Source: Turritopsis dohrnii
Lineage: Eukaryota > Cnidaria > Hydrozoa > Anthoathecata > Oceaniidae
Reading direction: 5' to 3'
Assembly (NCBI GenBank): GCA_027922465.2
Contig: BQMF02000012.1
Coordinates: forward strand, 1,860,001-1,924,000
Length of the DNA: 64,000 nt
Below, piece by piece: positions 27,501 to 35,900 of the stretch. Both the position numbers and the translations under genes were made by a program. Positions within the stretch are counted from its first letter, which is position 1; each line of letters starts with the position of its first letter. Under the pieces are notes generated by a model. That model worked only from the letters and a program-made list of their open reading frames with translations, was not told the origin of the DNA and did not search any database.

Positions 27501-29988
27501 TGAGTGTACATTGATAACCATAAGAAACATTACCAGCAAAGTGAACCGTATTGGGTGATATTTTGAATTAGAAAATTCTGTTGGACGGAATTTGATAGTT
27601 TGAGAAGCTTTTAAAACTGACTGGTGTATATTAAGTGAAAATTGTTTATGTGAAGCATAACCAGTTAAACTTTAAATTAAGCCTTTAATATTTACATTTG
27701 ACTAACTGCTACCGTAACAGTTCAAATTCTGTTGGATGGAAGAGATATACAATACAATAAAGTTTTTTAATAACCAGTCAAGTTCCACTTCGAATAACAA
27801 ACAAATGCAAAAAATTAGTTTATAATGCATAACTTGGATCCCTTTAGAACATTATCTTGTCAAAATTATATCCATATTGAAAATTTATTGGAACAAAAAT
27901 CAAAGACTAAGATTGGCATAATGTCTGTTGGATGGAATCTGTTGGACGGAGCGATTGCAACAAATTTTTCAAGTAAATACATTCAATATTACAATAGCTA
28001 AAACTTGACTTATTTACTATCAGTTAATTTTGATGGTATTTGAGCTCTTGATGAAAATAAAATAAAAACAAGTATAAAGCTTCTAACTACCTATACAAAC
28101 TTAACTCAATTTTATGATGAAATTTATTGACATCTGGTAGTTTTCATCCAACAGACTGTCATTAAAGTTCCTAAAAGAACACGATAGCCAAAAACTATGA
28201 AAACTTTAGAAGGAGTGTTGCATTTAATCATTTCTTTCAATTTGGAATGTATAGGTTATAATCTTTGTTATAAACTGAGTGAATTTCATTTTTCAATGTT
28301 TGCAACACAATTCAAAATATCACCATTGAGAAGTCAACCTCATACTCGGATGAAAAGTTTGTCCTTACTGATCAGGGTCGAATTGAATTTAATACCACAA
28401 AAGAACTTATTTTGAACTTAATGTGAAATGAACATATTCACGGTCAAATGATAAGGTTTCACTTACAATTCTTGCTATGGACTGAGGACTTAAAATTTAT
28501 AAAACCTAAATGCAACTAATATTTCCCTTAAACAAATGACTGGTTTTCTTTGCTGAGTACATTAGAAGCTGCATCAATGTTTAAGGCAATTTCTTCATAT
28601 TAAACATAATTATCTTTATCGTTTTTGAGACGTGACAAGTTTTCTATCCTTTGTACCATAACATTATGAGATACAATGCAGTTCAACACTTGGGTTTTGT
28701 GACTCACCTAAAACTATCTGACAACATTATCTAATTTGGATACAAGTTGATGAAAGAGCAAAAGAAAATCGGTAAAACCTATTTTCAATACTACAGTATA
28801 ATAGTATTTAAAATACTTTTATATAAACTATCAAAGGCAATCAAAAACAAATCTTTACTAACAAATATTATGTGTTACATTTCAAATTATCTAACCACTA
28901 TCCAGGAAACACATTCCTCCAGATTCCTTTAAAGAAAGATACATATATTTGGTTTTTTGAGCTTCTTCTTGTTGTACGACTTCACGTTTTTACTTTCCAT
29001 TTTTGTTATATACTCTTTGAATTCACATAACTAGTTGTTATCCACGTAAAAAGGATTTCCTTCATATATGGCTGTGTATCATAATGGGTTTTCAGCTTAT
29101 CATGATGTAAGATAACAATAAATCTTCAGCCTGGCTAATAATAATGATGAACCTTTGCCTTGGCTCTGAACTCAGAGCTTCAATGATTTACTGTTTCAGA
29201 ATTTAATTTCCAACCATTATAACACATCAACAAAGAAAACATCCGTGACATTGGCATAACTTTTTCTGTTTTTACGCGTTCATTCCATATACGGTACCAA
29301 ACATTTCAGGACAGCACTGAATTAAAACTATTCATTTACATAATTTTACAGCAGGAAGCAATAATCTTCCATTAAGTGAGAAAAAAAAAGTGAATGGAAG
29401 AGGAGTTATAAATCGCCATTTCAACAGTTTGTCCTATGGAGAAATATATAAAAATATTTTACACGCGATACTAGTCATGTGATTATGTCTATCAAAAAGG
29501 TTATTGGAACTTAAAAGTGATATTTAAATGATTTCCTAAGCGGGATTCAGCAATTACCATGAAAGACAAATTTAACACTTTAAAAGCATATGGAAAATCA
29601 TAAACAAATCTGGTTCTTATCAAATCAACATATCTTTTGCAGAATGTAAACAAGAAATCCTGTTTTGTTTAAAATCATGTCTGTGTTTTTCATTTGGAAT
29701 AGAACCACAAGTCACAAAGGAGAACATTTATATGCACACTATTTCAATAAAAAAAGCTCTTTGTAATATTCATGATTTTGTTGTTCTAGAACCTTCATGT
29801 AACGATTATTGCCCATCTGTACAGTTTGTTGTTTGTGGAACTGATGGCAAACGATATCGAAATTCATGCTTCCTTTCAATCGCAACTTGCCAGTCATATG
29901 GAAAAATTAAGTTGGATCATCGCGGTGTCTGTGGTAAGTATCAATTCTGCGATGTAACCTGTTTTTAAATTTTATTTTTTCAGTGTAG
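6594..29988 (+). CDS. Secreted multidomain serine-protease inhibitor: 9 Kazal + 2 Kunitz domains, 13 exons
   Basis: Exon 1 (6594-6699) encodes a signal peptide (start M or M4, hydrophobic core FLLAIVLLFVLHFVGF). Domain exons follow, all phase 1-1: Kazal 14780-14929, 15245-15397, 17366-17509, 18737-18874, 19495-19638 and 21794-21937; Kunitz 22015-22200; Kazal 22317-22463 and 26628-26762; Kunitz 26861-27022; Kazal 29790-29933. A last acceptor (exon from 29984) gives a stop at 29986-29988. Total about 585 residues. Kazal exons show VCGSDxKTY...C...C; the Kunitz exons show RYYYDPVRGRC...FSGCGGNANNF and YFTYNYITGNC...GC. The protein should be extracellular and inhibit serine proteases; targets cannot be read. 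The 21794 exon has CCSDGKTY, an extra Cys in place of the usual Gly. One-domain symmetrical exons suggest growth by exon duplication. More exons could be hidden in the large introns, and isoforms are likely. Confidence 0.85.
7026..7118. repeat. Near-perfect foldback, 41-bp arms with 11-nt loop (CCCAGGG family)
   Basis: Left arm 7026-7066 and right arm 7078-7118 are exact reverse complements; the arm begins CAACCTCGTTCCCAGGGCTT and ends in CGATATGCGG. Diverged relatives with the CTCGTTCCCAGGG-type arm lie near 5440, 19078, 43194, 47790, 48100, 50720, 52605 and 55000. Exact arms point to recent origin or conversion. Confidence 0.9.
8140..9260 (-). pseudogene. MULE transposase fragment with SWIM zinc finger, frameshifted
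   Basis: The first segment, about 194 codons read from 9260 to 8676, contains YFDENWDVIKEQWVSCF and TTNNRIESTFDKVK, typical of the region after the DDE core in ZSWIM1/3-like MULE proteins. The SWIM finger CDCNF...LPCRH is in a second frame from about 8715 to 8640, so a one-base indel lies near 8720-8740. A third frame holds the C-terminal GGMATFKRRYQQLQDLLTSW block (about 8390-8330), followed by an acidic run from a CTT/TTC microsatellite. With at least two frameshifts and no N-terminal catalytic part, this is a dead copy. I describe it as found and do not repair it. Confidence 0.82.
8208..8268. repeat. CTT/TTC microsatellite within MULE remnant
   Basis: Imperfect run of CTT triplets; read on the minus strand it encodes a Glu-rich stretch after the SWIM region of the transposase remnant. 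Confidence 0.85.
9581..10488. mobile_element. Non-autonomous TIR element, hAT-like ends
   Basis: The left end AGCACTTAAAATAA and right end TTATTTTAAGCGCT are inverted repeats, followed on both sides by subterminal CCGGTCA/TGACCGG motifs (9607-9632 and 10393-10475). Flanks TGTCAACC and GATCAACC agree at 6 of 8 positions, compatible with a decayed 8-bp duplication. No transposase ORF, so superfamily placement is tentative. Confidence 0.65.
10563..11659. mobile_element. 1.1-kb element with CAGGCCTTGT ends and GGCGTGCG palindromes
   Basis: Ends CAGGCCTTGT and ACAAGGCCTG are perfect inverted repeats, flanked by the direct repeat TACCAA (10557-10562 and 11660-11665). Both ends carry clustered hairpins of the type GGCGTGCG...CGCACGCC (10580-10700 and 11565-11630). 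The interior is AT-rich without a coding region. The subterminal palindrome clusters resemble transposase-binding arrays. Superfamily unresolved. Related CAGGCCTTGT sequence occurs at 59263. Confidence 0.78.
13465..14157. mobile_element. 693-bp TIR element with TTA duplication, contains 21-24 kb repeat motif
   Basis: TTA flanks at 13462-13464 and 14158-14160. Ends AAGGGATCCTCTGATGA and its imperfect inverse TCATCACAGGATCTCTT, plus a longer internal arm GTTGATTAACAAGTC / GACTTGTTAATCAAC. The interior (about 13690-13870) is an inverted relative of the repeat units at 22.6-24.1 kb (GATATCTCTGTAACGGTTG, GATCCCATAC). The TWA-type duplication suggests a PIF/Harbinger-type MITE (inference). Confidence 0.75.
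15950..16850 (+). repeat. ~0.9-kb dispersed repeat, copy A
   Basis: Shares ordered blocks with the inverse of 33979-34890: CTAATTACAAACGACCTTCC at the left, a TGTCAATTAT/TTTGGGTGCAT block in the middle, and ATTTTGCAGAAATCCTTCTG with CCCGTAAGGGCATCTTG at the right. Lies in the inhibitor-gene intron. No coding content recognised. Confidence 0.7.
17897..18420. mobile_element. 524-bp MITE, AGCTTGGTCCCCAC ends, TAA duplication
   Basis: TAA at 17894-17896 and 18421-18423 flanks the ends AGCTTGGTCCCCAC and GTGGGGACCAAGCT; a second internal arm GATGAATGTTCATC / GATGAACATTCATC follows. Consistent with a PIF/Harbinger-type MITE. Same family as 20565-20751 and the truncated end at 48404. Confidence 0.85.
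20565..20751. mobile_element. 187-bp foldback MITE, AGCTTGGTTTCC ends, TTA duplication
   Basis: TTA flanks (20562-20564, 20752-20754). Arms AGCTTGGTTTCCAATAAAAT and TTTTATTGCAAACCAAGCT, with internal TTGTGCAAC inverted repeats, so nearly the whole element can fold. Confidence 0.85.
21794..22463 (+). other. Kazal-Kunitz-Kazal exon cluster within the inhibitor gene
   Basis: Three domain exons sit within 670 bp (21794-21937, 22015-22200, 22317-22463), separated by introns of only 77 and 116 bp, against kilobase introns elsewhere in this gene. The first Kazal exon and its downstream flank are closely similar to exon 17366-17509, including TGTGGAAAGACACGCAATTT in both, a recent exon duplication. 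Confidence 0.85.
22583..24091. repeat. Tandem array of ~550-bp repeat units (three copies)
   Basis: Units begin near 22588, 23128 and 23677 with an ACTCGTGTAAAAGTTTTTTA-like start. They share TTGTAGAGCTTGAAAAACTG, AGAGATATCGTC, CATTCGATTGGGGATGCAAT-like blocks, and end with GCGAATTAGTATAATA before the next start. The third is shortened on the right. A fourth start is at about 24091; its matching end block is at 25985-26147, nearly 1.9 kb away. Partial relatives lie at 21296-21560 and, inverted, at 13690-13870. No protein coding seen. Confidence 0.8.
24091..26147. repeat. Interrupted or composite fourth unit of the ~550-bp repeat
   Basis: Left end AACTCGTGTAAAAGTTTCTT (about 24090) and right end block ATATATCACTCTCTAAAATA to GCGAATTAGTATAATAAGA (26093-26147) are the two ends of the repeat unit, but about 1.9 kb of AT-rich sequence with no recognised coding region separates them. 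It is either an insertion-interrupted copy or a longer parental form. Confidence 0.55.
27575..28160. repeat. Cluster of CTGTTGGAYGGA motifs in inhibitor intron
   Basis: TCTGTTGGACGGA, TCTGTTGGATGGA and similar words occur near 27579, 27728, 27928 and 27939, with one inverted (TCCAACAGAC) near 28147, in otherwise unremarkable AT-rich DNA. They look like motif repeats of a decayed mobile element; ends not determined. Confidence 0.45.
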
Positions 29989-30012
29989 AAGTATAAGCAA
30001 AGCTTTGAAGAA

Positions 30013-31080
30013 ATGTTTATCGCCCTTCACATTGGTGCTGGTTACCATAGCAGTTCGAACGAAAAACAATACAAACTTGTTTGTAAACAAGCATGTTCAA
30101 TTGGTATGAAGCTTTTGAGAGAGGGCAAAAATTCACGTACTGTTGTGAAAAATGTGTGTAGCTTTCTGGAGGATAGCCCTCTCACCAATGCTGGTTACGG
30201 TTCCAACCTTAATATCAATGGCCACGTTGAATGTGATGCCGCTGTGATGGAATCTGTTACTGGAGGATTTGCTGGTGTAGGATGTGTGCGAGATGTTAAG
30301 AATCCCATCCAACTGGCCTTACACATGTTGACAGTACACAACATTGACAATGTGCTGGTGCCACCACTCATGATTGCCGGCGAGGCTGCAAAGGTAAAAG
30401 CAGCATCGATAGGGTTGGAAGTAGTCGACAACAGACAATTGGTTTCTCCTAAAAGCTTACAAAATTTTAATCATTACAAAAGGAAAATAGATGATGGTCA
30501 ATCAAATGCTTTTACTGCAAAAAGGCCTTGTACAGAATTCACATGTAAACAAGACACCATAGGTGTTTTATGCATTGACAGTGATGGTGTCCTTGTTGCA
30601 GGAGTTTCCAGTGGTGGAATAGCTTTAAAACAGCCTGGACGTGTTGGCCATGCACCCCATTTTGGTTGTGGCTGTTGGTCACTTCGATATACACCAATGA
30701 CAACCATTGGTTGTTGTACCTCGGGTACAGGAGAGCAGTTGATACGAACTAGCTTAGCTAAAGAGTTATCAGACTATTGTTTTTCTCTGGGGGAGAATCC
30801 TTTTCTAGATTTAAATTCAATCGTTGAGAAGAAGTTTTTGAACTCACCGTTGCTTATGAATGACTCTCACCCAAGGTACTGTGGCATGTTGCTGGCTAAA
30901 CACATAAAAATGGAAGGGCAGTGTCCGGAGGTTGACTTGTATCTGGCACACACCAGTCCTTCGTTCTGCTACGGTTATATGGATGGTCAAATGAAGAAAC
31001 CACGCTCTTTCATATCGAGATTAAACAAAGACATGGCTGGAACAAAGGTGGTTTCTCAAGCCTTCCATTTCAAATTATGA
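30013..31080 (+). CDS. TASP1: Taspase 1 (threonine aspartase), intronless, 355 aa
   Basis: An Ntn-hydrolase of the type 2 asparaginase family that cleaves after Asp in MLL/KMT2 and TFIIA in other animals (family knowledge). Visible signatures: N-terminal LHIGAGYHS, LEDSPLTNAGYGSNLN, VECDAAVM, and after a Lys/Arg-rich loop QDTIGVLCIDSDG, in which Thr182 is the expected autoproteolysis site and new N-terminal nucleophile. Next come VSSGGIALKQPGRVGHAP, FGCGCW and the late SFCYGYMDGQ block. It is shorter than the human protein (420 aa), mainly in the loop before the nucleophile. The coding region has no introns, unlike the many-exon vertebrate gene. Its ATG lies 24 nt after the likely stop of the upstream inhibitor gene, and a splice acceptor at 29983 could serve either gene. 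Expected in nucleus and cytosol. Confidence 0.93.
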   Translation: MFIALHIGAGYHSSSNEKQYKLVCKQACSIGMKLLREGKNSRTVVKNVCSFLEDSPLTNAGYGSNLNINGHVECDAAVMESVTGGFAGVGCVRDVKNPIQLALHMLTVHNIDNVLVPPLMIAGEAAKVKAASIGLEVVDNRQLVSPKSLQNFNHYKRKIDDGQSNAFTAKRPCTEFTCKQDTIGVLCIDSDGVLVAGVSSGGIALKQPGRVGHAPHFGCGCWSLRYTPMTTIGCCTSGTGEQLIRTSLAKELSDYCFSLGENPFLDLNSIVEKKFLNSPLLMNDSHPRYCGMLLAKHIKMEGQCPEVDLYLAHTSPSFCYGYMDGQMKKPRSFISRLNKDMAGTKVVSQAFHFKL

Positions 31081-31858
31081 GACTTTCGTAGGCAATTTGA
31101 TTGCTTAGGAAACATTAAAAAGCACTCATTGTTACATCTTTGCTGACAGTTAACTTGTAGAAATTTCTTGCAATTCTGACTGTGTGTTGTTTATTTCATT
31201 TCAGGTCGTTTCCTTGAAATTTGAATATTGCATTGCAACGTCTATTTATTTTTCGTTTGTATTTTTTACATGTTAGTTTACACGAACATGAAAGGTTGTA
31301 TGAGTGGCTGGCACAAGATACTGTTATAAATCTTGTATTATTATTTCTAATTCTGAATCTGTTTTTATAGGTGGCCAACAAAATTGATTGTTCTTGATTG
31401 ATTCTGGATATCGTCCTGTATATCATTTATATTCATGTAGCGTTATTATCAATTTATTTGTTGTAAATAGGTTTTCACTGAGATGAGGAGCAGTTGAAAT
31501 AGTGCACATATTTGGGTCATTTTTATGGAAATGCAATGCTTTGCTGTGACATTTCTGTAAATTCAATAGTTATATGAGTCATTTAGCATTTCTGTACTTT
31601 GTCTTGTGAAAAGTTTACTGTTTTGTGAATGTCCCACAAGAAAAGTCAATTTATAATTTGCTCACGTTTGTTATTACCAAACTTTTTATTATTTCAACTT
31701 TTTACCCTTAATGCTAGTTATGTATCAAGTACAAGATATTCTGTGTTTTGTTTTTTTCATTTTAGTGATTATTAGTTGAAATAAGATATATAAAATAGTG
31801 TTTGTTTTTTATCTGAATTTTTTTTTGTCATTTCTCATACAAGAGATTATTATTGTTA

Positions 31859-32035
31859 TTATTTATATTATTTACGAATGTTTACCCAGGATAGCCTCTT
31901 CAGTTCCTTAAGGTACTGTTATCAATGAGGGTTCTGCGAAGGAGGTCCTAGAGTATTTAAAAGTCCCCATTTGGGCTACGAAAGCTGTATTAACAGCAGC
32001 CACTCAACTAGACTATTATGTGAAGACCTCTAGTT
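31859..32035 (-). mobile_element. 5'-truncated SINE copy
   Basis: On the minus strand it matches the 3' body of the SINE at 52870-53200: GTAGCCCAAATGGGGACTTT, CTCATTGATAACAGTAC, GAGGCTATCCTG and TAAACATTCGTAAAT followed by an A/T-rich tail. The tRNA-like head is missing. Confidence 0.78.
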
Positions 32036-32336
32036 TTTTCTATAAGACAAAGATTCCTAAGATTTCCGCAGAAAACAATTGACAGAAGCATGATGGATGA
32101 CTCGAACTTATTAAAATCTCTCCTCCATCGTGTGTTCTTCAAACAATCAAAATGATTCCATGCTTTTTTTTATCAGTGTTTCAGTATCTATGTATTATTT
32201 TTTTATGATAAATTTTATTATGAGAAGTTTTTATAAGAATTTTTTTATATAACATAATAATAAAATATCGTATATTCTTTTGAAACGTTTTGTCTTTTCT
32301 CATACAAGAGATATTATGTGAGGATCTTCAGTATGT

Positions 32337-32534
32337 TTTTGAAGTGAAATTTTCTTAGATTTAACGGGAATCTGCAAAAATTTCCAAACAATGGTGAAAG
32401 TTTTTCTCTATTGCACTTTTTGCGGACAATCATCACAGTAAAGAAAAACTTTTAAAGTTTCATCCGTACTAGGGTCACCATTGTTTGGAAATTTTTGCAG
32501 ATTCCCATCACATCTTAAAAAATTTCACTTCAAA
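32337..32534. repeat. ~200-bp foldback element
   Basis: Long imperfect arms: TTGAAGTGAAATTTTCTTAG...GGGAATCTGCAAAAATTTCC and the inverse GGAAATTTTTGCAGATTCCC...AAAATTTCACTTCAA, with about 60 nt between. Probably a MITE; target duplication not resolved. Confidence 0.75.
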
Positions 32535-32909
32535 AAAAAAATTTGCTCAATCTCTAGAACATAAATACTTTTTGTTTATCATTCTGAGATTCTATTTTTC
32601 ATTACCTATTTGTGACACGGAATTTAACATGGTTTAGACATAGTAAAAAAGTTTTGTGAGGTGATTTTTAGTATGTTCGTTAACAATAGTTTTTATAGCG
32701 GTTAATTAAGAACATTAAGGGAAACAAAAGAGATGAAATTGCAATCCAAGCATTGATTGACAAAAGTGATTCTTGTTACCACATCATTTTTTTATGCAAC
32801 AATCAAATTATGGCAATGTTTTCCTTTTATCTTAATAGAAATTACTTAGATATTATACACAAATGCCTAAATAAATACATTTCTGCTCCATTGCACCTTT
32901 GATCGAAAC

Positions 32910-35900
32910 ATGTCGGAACCTGATACATGGAGCAAGCTGCAAGCCCACAAGCGAAAACAAGACAGCTTGCGAGAGAGGCTGGCAAAGCGACGGAAAGAAC
33001 GACAAGGTCTTCTTGATCCATCTTTAGTGACTAATGAGTCATTGAAAGACTCAACTCCTGGTCAGTAATTTATGTCACGTTATTTTGTACATTTTGTGCA
33101 TTCTCTAGACAGGATGTAGACCGTCTGCAATACTAGCTAAAGGCTTTAAATCACAAGTGCGCACCCAAGCAACGAAGTATGGCAAATTGCCACTGCTCCC
33201 AGTTGATTCATGAGTAAAAGTTAGTTTAACCTAAAAGGGAGTTCATCTATGTTATTTCTTGCAGAAGATGGTAAGAAAGTGGAAGATTTGAAGAAAGACA
33301 GTTCCGTTAAATCTGTCGATTGTGAGCTTGGTGTAAAAACAGTGGATGATATTGAGAAGCTGTTATCTCTAGCGTTCGGGGAAAAGCAAGTCAAATTACC
33401 TATATCAGCCCATGATTTACGTGACTATCTGGTAGAGGTTTGTCATTGAGTTATCTTCAATCAGCTTCGTTTTTTATCAGTATTCATGTCAAAATGACAT
33501 GCATAATGTCCAAAAATTTCCGTAAAATATCCTAAAAATGTTTTCTATAATGTTATATCCTTGCTTGCATATGTTAATGATTCAACGCTATTGTTGTTTT
33601 TTTTCTACTATTGATGTTCTAGCACCACAAAGCCAGGGCCAGTTACGATCAGATCATCACTGTACTTGATAAGTTGGAGGCACAGAATTTCATCAGGTAT
33701 TTCCACACGATATGAAATATTCCTTTGAATTAAAAACATTTTATTCAAAATTGTTTATTTCACTGTTATGCTTTTAAGCTACATTTTACTGCATAGAACA
33801 ATACCTGGTCATGTATGTTATAATGCAGTTGTAAATTTTATAAAATTTACGTGGGTATTTTTTATTTGATTTCCATTTCATTTATTCCATTGTAATATAA
33901 TTGAAGGCCAATAGAAAACTTGCTCTGATTTCGTTTCCTTAAGAGTGTGACCACACCATGTGATAGTAGAAGGAACAAGATGCCCTTACGGGCAAAAAGA
34001 TTTCTGCAAAATCAGTTGGAAACTGAAAATATATAAAATTGAAATACTATAATAGCATTTTTGAAACTTGAATGATTTTGAATCATTGAATGGTTGAATA
34101 ATTTCTATTACATGCCTAATTACGTGCTTCTCAGGACATTTTGAAGGCATAATTGACACAATGCGAAACTTTATTAGAATGTATGCAACTGCCAATAAAC
34201 TGAACAACATGTTTGTTGATACAAAATAATATAAAAGATACACGGATCCTTTCAGATATCTTAATGAGTATGATCATAACTCATAAACTCAAAACATTTT
34301 TCCAAGAACATATAAATTTTGGTCATGCAAAATACATTTATATCGACTAAAATCAACATACATAATATAGTTAACTCATATCAGAAATTTCTATTTCAGT
34401 TTGATTAACAATATGGCATGCACTTACATTCTTTATCAAAGTTGAAATTCATGATCAGTTTAAAAAAAATCCATAGGAAGTTTAAGAAAGGTTGAATGAT
34501 TTTTACAACATAACATTACATTTCTGATTACATTTATATGCACCCAAAGGCATTGCAAAACTGTAATTGACACTATGCGAAACTTCATTGCATATACGTA
34601 TACACCACCGATAAACTTAATAACATCTGAATGATTACATAAAACATCCCTTCTTTTGGGAGTACAAAATCAGCTTATGTTTATATTGATATTTTCAGAC
34701 ACAAATCATAAACTTTAAACATTTGATATGTACTATCAATCTCCTTAATTACAAACGTAATTCCCAATATTGCAAACACAAAAATCATGATTTGTTACAT
34801 GATTTGCTGTGTATTGAGTTTACAGGCACTTGGAAGATGTTTGAATTCGCTACTGTAATTAGGAAAGCCATTTGTAATAAAGGACATTGACAGTATATAT
34901 AACTTAAAAACAAATCAAACATTAAAACATTAAAAAATTATCATCAAACATTAAAACATTACATTAAAGCATCAGTAGACCCACATTTTTTATGTTGGAG
35001 CCGAGGAGGACTCTAAGCTGAGCTTCAGTATCCACAGCTTAAAAAGAATAACAGCCCATACATGAAACAAACGAAGATGTTTTGTGTTTTCACTAAAAAC
35101 AAACAACAAATGTATACCTTTTCACTCTTCTCGTTTACAAAATGTTGAAATTTTCTTTAGAAAAGAATAATCACAGTTCAAAAAAAATCGAAGTTTCTTC
35201 TATAGATTTTGTTTTCATCTTAAAATATGTATATGCTCTTAAAAATCCATTTAATATTGACCAAAGAAACTTGTAAATCTAAAAGGGTTTCTTCGCTGGG
35301 TGACATGCGTTGCACGACGTTTTGGTTTCATGTAAACGCACGCATGAATTTTCAAAAAACCGCTAGGTTTGGACAGTAAGAAAAAAACGAAGAACCAAAG
35401 CCGGTTTTAATAGCTTCCTTGCTTTCGCAGAAATCTAATGACCTCACAGGCTGAATACAACATAACAAAATATTATAATCAACACAAATCCTTCCAGGCC
35501 TTCGCACTTGTAAGAAAGCAAAGTTGTGTTAGAAAGGTCTAACCCGATATCAAATGTCAAATGTTTGTTTATCATGTCAACAGTAAAAGTAAATTGTTTT
35601 GATTATTTTTTTCAACTGAAGAAGTCGGACCAGTACAATTTTAGTGATCCACCACATAACTTGTGTTACACATAAGCCACAAAATTTAGAAGACTTCCAT
35701 TCTTGCCAACCACATTACAAGTGTGTCATCCACTTAACGATTTTATTTATCAAACTAATATTATTCGCCATGTCTTTATTTAGTTTGAAAAGAACTGAAA
35801 ACCAGATATCAGTGCTGGATTGTGAATACACCAAGGTAAATAAACAGTGTTCCATTACAACTGACGGTCAAGATTTCACACTTCCCTGTGCTTTAAAATT

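Larger units (their letters stand above)
31081..32909. other. Spacer between TASP1 and METTL3
   Basis: Presumed TASP1 3'UTR followed by AT-rich DNA with a 5'-truncated SINE on the minus strand (31859-32035), a foldback at 32337-32534, and two direct copies of TTTCTCATACAAGAGAT (31833 and 32296). No exon recognised. The METTL3 promoter should lie at the right end; no clear core element seen. Confidence 0.45.
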
